From Phaeobacter sp. CECT 5382 (GTDB taxonomy: Bacteria > Pseudomonadota > Alphaproteobacteria > Rhodobacterales > Rhodobacteraceae), in assembly GCF_001457775.1 (NCBI RefSeq), contig NZ_CYSG01000018.1, forward strand, positions 1-64,000: DNA of 64,000 bases. Reading direction: 5' to 3'. A model generated the notes under the pieces. That model was given only the letters and a program-made list of their open reading frames with translations. It made no database searches and had not been told where the DNA came from. The position numbers and the translations under genes are program-made. Every line of letters starts with the position of its first letter. Positions within the stretch are counted from its first letter, which is position 1. Below are positions 1-8,265 of this stretch, one piece after another.

Positions 1-150
1 ATTCCGTCCGGGGAAAGGGGAAGTCCCCTCAGAAACCGATTTGTGCAACAAAGCCATGCGCACGGCATCTTTTTGTGCGTCGACTTCTGCTTGCGGTTGG
101 CTCTCTTGGTCTGCTGCGGCGGCAGTTGGCGCAATTGGCGCAATTGGCAT
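1..150 (-). CDS. Partial CDS, N-terminal 50 residues, unknown product
   Basis: An open frame on the minus strand starts at an ATG at 150 and runs off the window edge. It has a purine-rich stretch (GAGGAAG) about 7 bases before the start. The N-terminus is low in complexity: a short direct DNA repeat encodes PIAPIAPTA, followed by an Ala/Gln-rich segment and then more ordinary sequence (DAVRMALLHKSV). No domain can be recognised from 50 residues. It is divergent from the TetR regulator at 253 and may be that regulator's target, but this is inference from position only. Confidence 0.5.
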   Translation of the reverse strand, partial: MPIAPIAPTAAAADQESQPQAEVDAQKDAVRMALLHKSVSEGTSPFPGRN

Positions 151-252
151 TGTGCGGCTTCCTCAGTTATTGGAGGTAGTAAGGCCGAACCCTGTTAGTT
201 ATGCAAGTGTATAATTATTGAGGGGAAGAAACGGGCTGCGAAAGGAGCAGGG

Positions 253-915
253 ATGGGTGACGAGCGGCGAAAATTTACGCGCGAAAGTGCGGCACAGCGC
301 AAAGAGGCATTAATCAGGGCAACCCTGTCTCTGATCGCCGAAAAAGGTGTGCGCGGCGCCACAGTGCGCGGCATTGCGGAGCGTGCCGAAGTCACTCAGG
401 GGCTGATAAGACATTATTTTTCGTCCAAAGAAGAGCTCGTGACAGCTGCGTTTGACTATCACATGACCCAGATGACGGATCTCACCTTTGCGCCAGCGGC
501 AGAGGTCGAAGGTTCTGCAGCGGACAGGTTACGGGTGTTTGTGCAGTCATCTCTGACGCCGCCGGTGGTGGATCCGCGGTCCATTGCTTTGTGGGCGGGA
601 TTCTTGAACAAGGTGCAGCATGACGCGCAGATGAAAGAGACCCACGCCCGGACCTATATCGATTTTCGCGACCGCCTGCAGGAGTTGATTCGCGCGGCTC
701 TGGAGGAGGCTGGTATCCCGGCCAGACCCGAACGGTTGTACCAGCTGGCGACAGCCTGCAACGCCCTGATTGATGGTTTGTGGATGGAGGGCGGTGCCCT
801 GCCGGAAGCCTTCGCTCCGGGGGAGCTGTCGCAGATCGGTCTGGATGCAGTGGGCGCCATTATTGGGTTGAATTTTGAAGCTGCTTCAGCGCCACGCCGA
901 GGGGCACAGCGCTGA
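253..915 (+). CDS. TetR/AcrR family transcriptional regulator, BetI-like
   Basis: This 220-residue protein has a typical TetR N-terminal helix-turn-helix (residues about 16-62, including TVRGIAERAEVTQGLIRHYF), followed by an all-helical ligand-binding half. The spacing of the HTH and the motif GLIRHYFSSKEEL resemble BetI-type repressors, but the ligand cannot be read from sequence. The ATG at 253 is preceded by AAAGGAG. It is divergent from the truncated gene at the window edge and convergent with the monooxygenase at 938. Repression of the neighbouring partial gene is the likely role by analogy with other divergent TetR genes. Confidence is high for the family and low for the target. Confidence 0.9.
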   Translation: MGDERRKFTRESAAQRKEALIRATLSLIAEKGVRGATVRGIAERAEVTQGLIRHYFSSKEELVTAAFDYHMTQMTDLTFAPAAEVEGSAADRLRVFVQSSLTPPVVDPRSIALWAGFLNKVQHDAQMKETHARTYIDFRDRLQELIRAALEEAGIPARPERLYQLATACNALIDGLWMEGGALPEAFAPGELSQIGLDAVGAIIGLNFEAASAPRRGAQR

Positions 916-937
916 AGCCTGGTCGCCGCGTTCCGGT

Positions 938-2425
938 CTATTCGGCGCGGTACTGCGGCGTCGAGGCGAGAAATTCGCCATAGGCCGGTGCACTCGGATA
1001 GGAGAACTGTTCAGCCAGGGGATTGGAGCGCTTGCATTTGCGTGCCCCCATGTCCGCCAGCAGCTCGTCAAAGTGCTTGAAGTGGAAAGGCGCTGAGCAG
1101 AGCCCGCCATAGACCTGAGCAGCCGGGCGTTCGCGCCGCCGCCAATCTAGCATCATGTCTATGTTTTTATCCATATCGGCCCGGCTGGGTTGCTGCGCAA
1201 GCTGACCGTCAGCATAGCGCACCAGCCAATTGGCGATCATCTCGGCTGACAAAACAGTGCAGAAGCTGGAGTTGAAGCCGACAAAGCCCATATCGGGCAG
1301 GTCCGGGTTCACAGACAGGCGGAAGGTACGGTATTGCCCGTCTGCCTCGATCAGCTTTTCGCGGTATTCCTGCGCCAGATAGGGAATACCCAGCTTCCAG
1401 CCTACCGCCAGCACGATGATATCGGCCTTTACCCGATCGCCGGTGGTCAGGATCACCTCATCGCCCTCATAGTGATCAAAGGTGCCCTGAATGGGTTTCA
1501 CGCTTCCGGATTTGAAACTTTCAAACAGGCCGGGGGTGACGATCGGCAAAGAGCAGGACGCCTCCTTTTCGATCGGCGTGTCCGGCACCATGTTCCATTT
1601 CTTCAGACCCAGTTGAAGTTTGAGCAGGGTCTCCAGGCCACGAAAATTTGCCCAGACCAAGGGTTTCAGTACGGCGGCGATGACCCGCTGCAGCGGGGAT
1701 TTTCCCCATTGGTTGAACTGCTGTTCCTGTGCGCGCATGTAGAGCAGGTTTTTGAAGTTTATACCGCCAACAAAATAAGGCACCCGCCAGACGTTTTCGC
1801 GGTAGACCATGGTCACCTGCTTGGCGCCATTCTTGGCCGCGTTGACCGCAATATCGGTGGCCGATTTGGAGCCGCCGAGCACGACAACCCGCTTGCCCTC
1901 CATCATCGCGGGATCGGTGTAGTCTGACGAATGGATGACCTGTCCGCCCTGGGCGACAAACTCCTCCTGTCCCGGATGGCTGATGATGTTCTTTTCCGAG
2001 AACTGCCCGGTGCAGATGGCGACAAAGTCGAAATCCTCCTGCCGGATCTGGCCTGCCTCATCAATCGTGAGGGTCCAGCCGGGTTTGCCATCGGCCCGGC
2101 GGTCCATCGACTGGATATTGGTGTTCAGCCGGAACAGGCGGCTGAGTTTGTGTTTGTCGGCATAGCTATGCAGATAGGCATGCACCTGCGGGCCTTTTGG
2201 CCACTCCGGGTAGTCTTCCGGCATTGGATGGTCGGTGTAGCAATAAAGCTCCTTTGGGGATTGCGTTTGCACATCCGGGTAGGAGCGCGATAGCTCCCAG
2301 ACGCCGCCAAAGTCATGACTGCGTTCAAAGCCGACCACCCGGTGGCCCTTTTCATCAAAGGCTTTGGCAGCGGCCAAGCCGCTGACGCCGCCGCCGATGA
2401 TGGCGATGGTTTTGCGTTTTACCAT
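938..2425 (-). CDS. Flavin-containing monooxygenase (FAD/NADPH)
   Basis: A 495-residue class B-type flavoprotein monooxygenase. The FAD-binding Rossmann motif is at the N-terminus (IIGGGVSGLAAAKAF, residues about 9-23). The FMO signature region follows in the form FSEKNIISHPGQEEF, and a second dinucleotide motif (VVVLGGSKSATDIA, residues about 184-197) is expected to bind NADPH. Family members oxygenate N, S or ketone carbons of small organic molecules. The substrate here is unknown and I do not claim the trimethylamine monooxygenase Tmm. It lies 15 bases downstream of the cupin gene, in the same direction, so the two are probably co-transcribed and controlled by the divergent AraC regulator. 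Confidence 0.9.
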   Translation of the reverse strand: MVKRKTIAIIGGGVSGLAAAKAFDEKGHRVVGFERSHDFGGVWELSRSYPDVQTQSPKELYCYTDHPMPEDYPEWPKGPQVHAYLHSYADKHKLSRLFRLNTNIQSMDRRADGKPGWTLTIDEAGQIRQEDFDFVAICTGQFSEKNIISHPGQEEFVAQGGQVIHSSDYTDPAMMEGKRVVVLGGSKSATDIAVNAAKNGAKQVTMVYRENVWRVPYFVGGINFKNLLYMRAQEQQFNQWGKSPLQRVIAAVLKPLVWANFRGLETLLKLQLGLKKWNMVPDTPIEKEASCSLPIVTPGLFESFKSGSVKPIQGTFDHYEGDEVILTTGDRVKADIIVLAVGWKLGIPYLAQEYREKLIEADGQYRTFRLSVNPDLPDMGFVGFNSSFCTVLSAEMIANWLVRYADGQLAQQPSRADMDKNIDMMLDWRRRERPAAQVYGGLCSAPFHFKHFDELLADMGARKCKRSNPLAEQFSYPSAPAYGEFLASTPQYRAE

Positions 2426-2440
2426 ATCTGATGCCCTTCC

Positions 2441-2899
2441 TTATTCGGCCGGGGGCGGCAGGAAATCGACTTCGTGTAGGGCAGACAACCGGGTCAGCTC
2501 TTCGGGGTCGGTCACGCCATCCAGAGCGATAAACAGATCATAGAGCTTGCGTGCAGGAGCAACGCCAAAGACGCATTTGGCAGTGGCGCCACTGCGATTG
2601 AAGATGCCATGCGCGATCCCCATCGGCATGCGAACCGTGTCGCCTGGTCCTGCATTTTCGGTTGTCGGCGGGCCTTGATCGTGGCCGAATTCCACCTCCA
2701 GATTGCCCTCAAGCACATAGATCCATTCATCCTGTGTGGGATGGATATGTGGCGGCACGAAGGTTTCGGCCGGAATATCAGCATGCCAGATAAACGCGTT
2801 ATCAGAGTGCAGTTTTGGTGTGTAAGTATGGCCAACCACATTCCAGGCCACCCCGTTGATCCCATCGGCAGATTGGGTAATGCCAGCAGTTTCTTTCAT
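2441..2899 (-). CDS. Single-domain cupin protein
   Basis: A 152-residue protein with one cupin barrel. Motif 1 is visible at residues about 50-73 (PPHIHPTQDEWIYVLEGNL, giving the two His and one Glu metal ligands) and motif 2 near residue 87 (GPGDTVRMPMGIAHGIFN, supplying the third His). Such proteins are often metal-dependent oxygenases, isomerases or sensors. The start is fixed by a strong GGAGGAG site just before the ATG at 2899. It is the first gene of a probable operon with the flavin monooxygenase, suggesting a shared small-molecule pathway. The function beyond the fold is not known. Confidence 0.88.
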   Translation of the reverse strand: MKETAGITQSADGINGVAWNVVGHTYTPKLHSDNAFIWHADIPAETFVPPHIHPTQDEWIYVLEGNLEVEFGHDQGPPTTENAGPGDTVRMPMGIAHGIFNRSGATAKCVFGVAPARKLYDLFIALDGVTDPEELTRLSALHEVDFLPPPAE

Positions 2900-2952
2900 G
2901 TTCTCCTCCCCGAGTTTGAAAGATTATTGCGTGAGCCTAGGGCTCGATTGAT

Positions 2953-2983
2953 ATTTTCTTTGTCCAAATTGCGCAAAGAAAAT
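2953..2983. promoter_or_regulatory. Perfect 10-bp inverted repeat between cupin operon and AraC gene
   Basis: The arms ATTTTCTTTG (2953-2962) and CAAAGAAAAT (2974-2983) are exact reverse complements separated by 11 bases. Their centres are 21 bp apart, two helical turns. The element lies in the divergent intergenic region of the cupin-monooxygenase operon and the AraC-type regulator, so a dimeric operator is the simplest reading. An AraC-family protein more often uses direct repeats, so the binding protein is unproven. Confidence 0.55.
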
Positions 2984-3037
2984 CATCTTGGGCGGAAAAG
3001 CTTTGTTTTAGGTGTGAAATTTATGCAGGGTGGCGGT

Positions 3038-4057
3038 ATGGATCCCAGCACCTTGACGAATTTGGCAGAGCCGCTGAGCGCACATCCCCTGTTTAAAACG
3101 CAGGACATTGATGACGCGCGGCACCGGGTTGCCGGAAAATTCTGCGCCCATGATCTGACACCTGGACCTCAGCACCGCCGGTTTGAGGCGCGCCACAACC
3201 ATGTTGCAGGCCAAAGCCTGTCATTGAACTATCTCAGCTATGGCTGCGAGGTTGCCATCAACCCCGGTGAGCTGGATCGGTTCTATCTGATCCAGCTGCC
3301 GCTGGCCGGAACGGCGGCTGTACGCAATGGCAAGGCAGAGGTGGCGGCGGGAGTCGGCCAGGCATCAGTGCTCAACCCGACACGCGACACCTGCATGACT
3401 TGGCATCAAGGCTGTCGCAAGCTGTTGATGCAGGTCGACCGCGCAGCCCTGCACCGACTTGCCGAAGATCTGCTGGGCCGACCTTTGGGGGAAGCGGTGC
3501 TGTTTGACCCGCATGTGGATCTGCGCAGACCGGGATTGCAACGCTGGCAGAAATCCCTGTTCGCGGCGATCAGCTTGGCACAGAATGGAGCGGCCTTTGG
3601 CACGCAGATGCATCCGCATCAGGCGCGTCTGGAGGAAGAGCTGATCCTTGGGTTTCTGACCCATCAACCCAGTAGTATTTCCCACAGTCTGCAACAGGGC
3701 GCGCACACGGGACAGGACCTGCTGCCGTCGTTTCAGCTGCGCCGGGCTGTGGACTATATCAGGAGCAATCTCGCAGAGCCGCTAACCCTGGCCGGGATCG
3801 CCTCCGAAGCGCGGTGCAGTCTGCGTAGCCTGCAGTTGGGGTTCAAAGCACATTTCAACTGCACGCCAATGCAGTATCTAACGCGGGAGCGTTTGAACCA
3901 CGCGCATTATCTTTTGCAAAGTCTGCCCTCCGACCATCGAGTAAATGCGGTCGCTTTTGATGCCGGGTTCAGTCATCTGGGGCGATTTTCCATCGCCTAT
4001 CGTGCAGCATTTGGGCAATCGCCACGCGAAACCCTCCGCCAGGGCGGGCCAGCCTGA
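3038..4057 (+). CDS. AraC family transcriptional regulator
   Basis: A 339-residue regulator. The N-terminal half resembles the AraC-binding-like (cupin-type) sensing domain. The C-terminal 100 residues carry two helix-turn-helix motifs (FQLRRAVDYIRSNLAEPLTL then FDAGFSHLGRFSIAYRAAFG) and the usual AraC ending PRETLR. The frame is open far upstream, into the antisense of the cupin gene. I choose the ATG at 3038 because AGGG lies 7 bases before it; an in-frame ATG at 3023 is an alternative. The divergent cupin and flavin monooxygenase genes are the obvious targets. The effector is unknown. Confidence 0.88.
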   Translation: MDPSTLTNLAEPLSAHPLFKTQDIDDARHRVAGKFCAHDLTPGPQHRRFEARHNHVAGQSLSLNYLSYGCEVAINPGELDRFYLIQLPLAGTAAVRNGKAEVAAGVGQASVLNPTRDTCMTWHQGCRKLLMQVDRAALHRLAEDLLGRPLGEAVLFDPHVDLRRPGLQRWQKSLFAAISLAQNGAAFGTQMHPHQARLEEELILGFLTHQPSSISHSLQQGAHTGQDLLPSFQLRRAVDYIRSNLAEPLTLAGIASEARCSLRSLQLGFKAHFNCTPMQYLTRERLNHAHYLLQSLPSDHRVNAVAFDAGFSHLGRFSIAYRAAFGQSPRETLRQGGPA

Positions 4058-4240
4058 CTGTCTCTCTCTTAGGTATACCGGCTGGAGGTCAGCTGGGGCA
4101 TGCTGGGGCAGCCTGTCAGGCGTTATTTCCTTGAGGGCCATGCTGAACTGTGGCGATGGTGTGGCAAGACAGGGGCAGGGTGCTTTTCGATTGGTCCGGG
4201 ATGTGTCTTTGCTGCACTAGACCGGAGCGCGGGCCGGGTG

Positions 4241-4255
4241 TTAACGCCTTGTTAA
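4241..4255 (+). promoter_or_regulatory. CtrA-like binding site upstream of the lipid A deacylase gene
   Basis: TTAA-CGCCTTG-TTAA matches the alphaproteobacterial CtrA consensus of two TTAA half-sites separated by 7 bases. It sits 43 bp upstream of the ATG at 4299. The rest of the 241-bp gap after the AraC gene shows no gene. A second match lies upstream of the next gene, at 5384. Confidence 0.5.
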
Positions 4256-4298
4256 GGGCGGCTGCTAAGGTGGCGCAAGATCAGATCGGGATTGATCC

Positions 4299-5318
4299 AT
4301 GTTTCGAAAAGTGGCGCGACAGCTGACACAACAGATAACCATCCTCGCCATCGGCCTGGCTGTACCGACAGCCCTTTGGGCCGAGACTGTCGTGTCCCGA
4401 ACCGAGGACCAGGCACAACGCGAAACGCCAAGCGCAATACCGGACGCAACACCGGGTGCATCACCGGGCAAGCGCCACCGGATCGGCTATGGCTTGATGT
4501 TTTCCAATGACCTTTTCGGGGATGGTGAGGATCGCTGGCGCACCGGGTCGATCACCTCGTCGCGCATTTACGGTTATGGATGGAACGGGCAGGCACCAGC
4601 CGGGTTCGGAGAACTGCTGGAACTGCGGATTCAGGGCCAGATCCTTGCCCCGGAAAGCCTGACCGTTGCCAAGCCTTCGGACCGGCCTTGGGCCGGAGCT
4701 TTGACCGCTGAGCTGAACACGCATATGCAGCGGGGCGATGTTGAGATCTCAGTCGGTGGCGGTCTGACCTTGGTTGGCCCGCAAACGCAGCTGGCGGATC
4801 TGCAGGACTGGTTGCACGACATTACCAGTGCGCCGCAGGTCACAGATGCGGTTCTGGCGTTGCAGGTGCCCAACAAGATCCGCCCGGTGATTTCTGCCGA
4901 AGTTGGCCGGGTGTTGATGCTGTCACCACAGGCGAGCCTGCGCCCCTTTGTCGAAGCGCGGGCTGGTGATGAGACCTATCTGCGCGCCGGACTGGATCTG
5001 ACCCTTGGGCAGCTGGGGCAGGGGGGATTGCTGGTACGTGAAACCGTCACGGGACATCGCTATCGCACCCAGCAGAGCGAGGCCAGGGGCCTGTCTTTGA
5101 CGGCAGGAGCGGATGTTGCCTATGTCGCGGAGTCGATCTTTTTGCCAGACAGCAGCAACTATGATCTGAAGCATAGCCGTCAGCGCGCGCGCTTGGGCCT
5201 GCGTTGGCAGGGGAACAACGCGTCTGCTTTTTATGGTCTGACCTACCTGAGTGAAGAATTCAGCACTCAGGATGAGGGCCAGATCACCGGCTCTCTTCAG
5301 TTGCAGTTGAGGTTTTGA
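4299..5318 (+). CDS. LpxR-family lipid A deacylase, outer-membrane beta-barrel
   Basis: A 339-residue protein with a signal peptide (cleavage near residue 28, after ALWA) and a C-terminal Phe typical of outer-membrane barrels. It carries the key residues known for LpxR, a 3'-O-deacylase of lipid A: an Asn-Asp pair in SNDLFGDGEDRW (residues 70-71), a Thr in WRTGS (82), and a His in DWLHDI (173) after a GP loop. This supports an active enzyme trimming acyl chains from lipopolysaccharide at the cell surface. It stands alone, with a CtrA-like site upstream. The family is fairly clear; the exact position of deacylation is inferred. Confidence 0.8.
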   Translation: MFRKVARQLTQQITILAIGLAVPTALWAETVVSRTEDQAQRETPSAIPDATPGASPGKRHRIGYGLMFSNDLFGDGEDRWRTGSITSSRIYGYGWNGQAPAGFGELLELRIQGQILAPESLTVAKPSDRPWAGALTAELNTHMQRGDVEISVGGGLTLVGPQTQLADLQDWLHDITSAPQVTDAVLALQVPNKIRPVISAEVGRVLMLSPQASLRPFVEARAGDETYLRAGLDLTLGQLGQGGLLVRETVTGHRYRTQQSEARGLSLTAGADVAYVAESIFLPDSSNYDLKHSRQRARLGLRWQGNNASAFYGLTYLSEEFSTQDEGQITGSLQLQLRF

Positions 5319-5383
5319 CGGCACACCCAAAGCCCCCTCCACGTCAGGGCAGAGTTTGCGCTTTATCTGCTGCGTCAGGTTTG

Positions 5384-5398
5384 TTAACAAAACGTTAA
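5384..5398 (+). promoter_or_regulatory. CtrA-like binding site upstream of Hint-domain gene
   Basis: TTAA-CAAAACG-TTAA is a full two-half-site match to the CtrA consensus (7-base spacing) 31 bp upstream of the ATG at 5430. The surrounding sequence is AT-rich compared with the flanks, as expected of a promoter. Confidence 0.5.
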
Positions 5399-5429
5399 TA
5401 ACAAAAACTAAGAGCAGGCATAGAGGCAG

Positions 5430-6503
5430 ATGAAAACGGGCTTTCGTGGCACGTTTGTCATTTCTTGGGCGCAAACAGAGATAGACGGTCTTTTGGCCGC
5501 ACCGATCGACGCTGTTGATGTCGGGGCCGCGTGGTCATGGCATGGAGATACGGTGCGGGTTGATGGCCCGGCTGAGCTTTTGCGACTGGACATGGCAGAT
5601 GGAGAATCTGATCTGAGACGCCGGGCGGCACGCTCGGTGCGTCGGCTGGTTGGCGCAGCCGTGCAAAACCGGACCGACGTCAGAGAGGTGCCGGTCGAAG
5701 ACCCGCTGCTCGACAAGAGTTTTGTCGTTACCAATGGCGTTCAGAGCTATACCGTGACGCTGATCGAGGTCGCAGATTCCACCAGACCACTTTTGATGTT
5801 TGTGAATGAAATCCCGCCAAAGGGCACGGATCTTTGGGTGGTCCATCATTCACTGGGCACTATTGCCTGTCCTGCCGACAGCATGCCGGGACAGCCCGGC
5901 AGCGGCGTTATCTGTTTTACGCCGGGAACCCAGATTGCCACCCCGCAGGGGCCGCGCCGTATCGAAGACCTGCGCGAAGGTGACAAGGTTCAGACCCGTG
6001 ATAATGGCGCCCAGCACATTCACTGGATCGGATCCCGCCGCATCAGTGGTGCCCGTCTTTTTGTGGTGCCAAAATTGCGTCCTGTCCGCATTCGCGCCGG
6101 GGCCCTGGGAATTGACCGGCCTGAAAAAGAACTGCTGGTCTCGCCAGAGCATCGCATGTTGCTGCGGGGGCGTCATGTTCAGGCGCTGTTCAATACCCCC
6201 GAAGTCCTGGTGGCAGCGCGTGATCTGGTCAATGGTCGTACCATTGCGCCTGACACATCGGTCAAGGAAGTCACCTATATTCATCTGCTTCTTGGAAGCC
6301 ATCAGGTGCTTTGGGCCAATGGGGTTGAAAGCGAAAGTTTCCATCCCGCCAGTGCCTCGATGTCGGCGCTTGAGACCCGTGACCGCATCCGGCTGACCGG
6401 GCTTTTACCACTGCTAGAGCGGGACCCGATGTCCTATGGTTCCTATGCCCGCCGCAATCTCAGCGCCTCCGAGGCAGCAATCCTGATGCACGAAGCGGCC
6501 TAA
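5430..6503 (+). CDS. Hint (hedgehog/intein) domain protein
   Basis: A 357-residue protein. Residues 1 to about 160 are of unknown fold. From residue 162 it has a complete Hint domain: the nucleophile Cys in ICFTPGTQIATPQGPRRIED, the block-B-type motif SPEHRMLL, and a C-terminal VLWANGVESESFHP segment. Hint domains of this group in marine alphaproteobacteria are usually attached to secreted or calcium-binding proteins and may self-cleave or form ester or thioester links. No signal peptide is evident. The gene is preceded by a CtrA-like site. A second, degenerate Hint protein lies at 59299-60093. The function is unknown. Confidence 0.82.
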   Translation: MKTGFRGTFVISWAQTEIDGLLAAPIDAVDVGAAWSWHGDTVRVDGPAELLRLDMADGESDLRRRAARSVRRLVGAAVQNRTDVREVPVEDPLLDKSFVVTNGVQSYTVTLIEVADSTRPLLMFVNEIPPKGTDLWVVHHSLGTIACPADSMPGQPGSGVICFTPGTQIATPQGPRRIEDLREGDKVQTRDNGAQHIHWIGSRRISGARLFVVPKLRPVRIRAGALGIDRPEKELLVSPEHRMLLRGRHVQALFNTPEVLVAARDLVNGRTIAPDTSVKEVTYIHLLLGSHQVLWANGVESESFHPASASMSALETRDRIRLTGLLPLLERDPMSYGSYARRNLSASEAAILMHEAA

Positions 6504-6549
6504 ATCCAGATAAACTCCGGCTTTGGATGAGAAACCAGTCGCGACAGTG

Positions 6550-6577
6550 TTGACTCTACGGTCTTTGCCCATATAAG
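6550..6577 (+). promoter_or_regulatory. Probable sigma-70 promoter of rpsD
   Basis: A -35 box TTGACT (6550-6555) and a -10 box TATAAG (6572-6577) are separated by 16 bases. This is the best promoter match in the 285-bp gap before rpsD. It would give a leader of about 200 nt, containing the palindrome at 6729-6753. Confidence 0.5.
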
Positions 6578-6728
6578 CGCCACTTCATTGGTGTTGGTGG
6601 CCCCCGCAAGGGGATGCCTGTCATAGGGAAGATCCCTGATCCCCCTAAGAGGACAACGCCCTTTATAGCCGCCGTTTTTTCTGGCTGCGTTCTGGCTGTT
6701 CATGATTGCTGGCGTCCGCGTCCTCAAT

Positions 6729-6753
6729 CCGAAAAGTGGGGACCGGTTTTCGG
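6729..6753. repeat. Palindromic intergenic repeat element in the rpsD leader
   Basis: Arms CCGAAAA (6729-6735) and TTTTCGG (6747-6753) flank an 11-base centre GTGGGGACCGG. The sequence closely resembles a short palindrome that I recall as widely dispersed in rhizobial and related alphaproteobacterial genomes, which has the same arms and a centre of GTGGGAACCGG type. It ends 35 bases before the rpsD start codon, within the probable transcript. Whether it acts as an RNA hairpin or a DNA element is unknown. Only one copy was seen in this window. Confidence 0.6.
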
Positions 6754-6788
6754 AAAGAATTGCGGAGCCACTAAAAAGGAGAACAGTC

Positions 6789-7409
6789 GTGACTAAACGT
6801 ACGTCTGCCAAGTATAAAATTGACCGCCGCATGGGCGAAAACATCTGGGGTCGTCCTAAGTCCCCGGTCAATCGTCGTGAATATGGCCCCGGCCAGCACG
6901 GTCAGCGCCGTAAAGGCAAACTGTCCGATTTCGGCATTCAGCTGCGCGCCAAGCAGAAGCTGAAAGGCTACTACGGCGACATGACCGAAAAGCAGTTCCG
7001 CCGCATCTATGCCGAAGCTGTTCGTGTGAACGGCGACACCGGTGAAAACCTGATCGGCCTGCTCGAGCGCCGCCTGGACGCCGTTGTTTACCGCGCCAAA
7101 TTCGTTGCAACCGTTTTTGCGGCCCGCCAGTTCGTCAACCACGGCCACGTGACCGTCAATGGCCAGCGCGTCAACATTCCTTCCTACCGTGTAAAGGAAG
7201 GCGACGTGATCGCTGTACGTGACAAGTCCAAGCAACTGGCAGTTCTGATCGAAGCGACCCAGCTGGCCGAGCGCGATGTGCCTGACTACATCGAAGCCGA
7301 CCACAACAAAATGACCGCCACATTCGTGCGCGCACCTGGTCTGGCCGATGTGCCTTATCCGGTTGTCATGGAACCAAACCTGGTTGTGGAATTCTACGCC
7401 AAGAACTAA
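6789..7409 (+). CDS. rpsD: 30S ribosomal protein S4
   Basis: A 206-residue S4 protein starting with [20 protein letters not shown]. It is a primary 16S rRNA-binding protein that starts small-subunit assembly. The S4 RNA-binding domain covers about residues 95-160 ([14 protein letters not shown], then [11 protein letters not shown]). The start is GTG at 6789, preceded by AAAAGGAG at 6775-6782; starting there gives the normal length, while upstream in-frame ATG codons would add unrelated residues. It is monocistronic here, with a promoter and a clear terminator. In many bacteria S4 is in the alpha operon; a solitary rpsD is usual in this group. Confidence 0.97.
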   Translation: MTKRTSAKYKIDRRMGENIWGRPKSPVNRREYGPGQHGQRRKGKLSDFGIQLRAKQKLKGYYGDMTEKQFRRIYAEAVRVNGDTGENLIGLLERRLDAVVYRAKFVATVFAARQFVNHGHVTVNGQRVNIPSYRVKEGDVIAVRDKSKQLAVLIEATQLAERDVPDYIEADHNKMTATFVRAPGLADVPYPVVMEPNLVVEFYAKN

Positions 7410-7439
7410 TTGGGTGGCCCCCTGGGCCTCCGAAGGAAA

Positions 7440-7465
7440 GGGTCGCCATTTTGGCGGCCCTTTTT
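7440..7465 (+). terminator. Rho-independent terminator of rpsD
   Basis: A 9-bp stem, GGGTCGCCA pairing with TGGCGGCCC (one G-T wobble), is followed by TTTTT. It lies 30 bases after the rpsD stop codon. Confidence 0.85.
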
Positions 7466-7651
7466 GCATTTTGTGTCTTGTCTGCGCACCTGTATTGGGC
7501 GCGGGCTGTTTCTGATTAGCGGTTCTTCGTAGGCGAAAAATCCGCTTCGGCCAGCCCTGCGCTGAAATGCCATTGTCATTTGGCGCGCTGTGTCGTTACC
7601 TTTGAGGCAAGGGCGGGCCACTAAGGGGTCTGCGTTAAACAGGAGACGAGA

Positions 7652-8224
7652 ATGTTCCAGATCAGAACCGGTGTTTTGACCGCTGCTGCAATCCTCATCA
7701 GTACTTTGGTCAGTGCGGCGCCGCTGAAGCTCCAGCCAGCCAACCCTCAGCCCTCGGGTGTTAAATCAGGCCTTTCGGTGCGCTATGCCTATCCACAGGA
7801 CGTCAGAACCCTGAGCGAGGCCTCGTCAGCGCTGAAGATTTCTGCCGAGCGGGGACGGGCGCTCAGCGGGCTGGATTATCGTGACACCAATGAAGGTGAT
7901 CTGACGCTGACCTCAAAGCGGGCTGAGCATGTCGTCGCCTCGATCAAGGGCTATGTGCATTTCGACACGCCGGGTGTTCACAATATCGATTTTTTGACCA
8001 ATGACGGGATAAGGGCCAAAATTGGTGGCAAGGTTGTGGGCAAATTCGACGGGCGCCAAACCTGTGATACCACCATCATGAGTGAGGTCGAGGTGCCCGT
8101 CGCTGGCTGGTATGCCTTGGATATTCTGTATTTCCAACGGTATGGAACCTCCTGCCTGCACATGCGCATGGGCCCAAAAGGCAAACGTGCAGGTTGGATG
8201 CCAAACAAGGCTTTTGGTCACTAA
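7652..8224 (+). CDS. Secreted PA14-domain protein
   Basis: A 190-residue protein with a signal peptide (hydrophobic residues 7-22, cleavage after VSAA). From about residue 35 it reads as a PA14 domain: VRYAYPQDVRTLSEASSALK at the start, GYVHFDTPGVHNIDFLTNDG in the middle, and GWYALDILYFQRYGTSCLHM near the end. PA14 domains bind carbohydrates or take part in recognition on secreted enzymes and adhesins; here the domain stands alone. The ATG follows AGGAGACGAGA. No operon partners are seen: rpsD ends with a terminator upstream and the Lrp gene is convergent. Confidence 0.75.
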   Translation: MFQIRTGVLTAAAILISTLVSAAPLKLQPANPQPSGVKSGLSVRYAYPQDVRTLSEASSALKISAERGRALSGLDYRDTNEGDLTLTSKRAEHVVASIKGYVHFDTPGVHNIDFLTNDGIRAKIGGKVVGKFDGRQTCDTTIMSEVEVPVAGWYALDILYFQRYGTSCLHMRMGPKGKRAGWMPNKAFGH

Positions 8225-8265
8225 TTCTGCATCAGGTCTGTACCAGACCTTTCCCGCGGCTGCTT

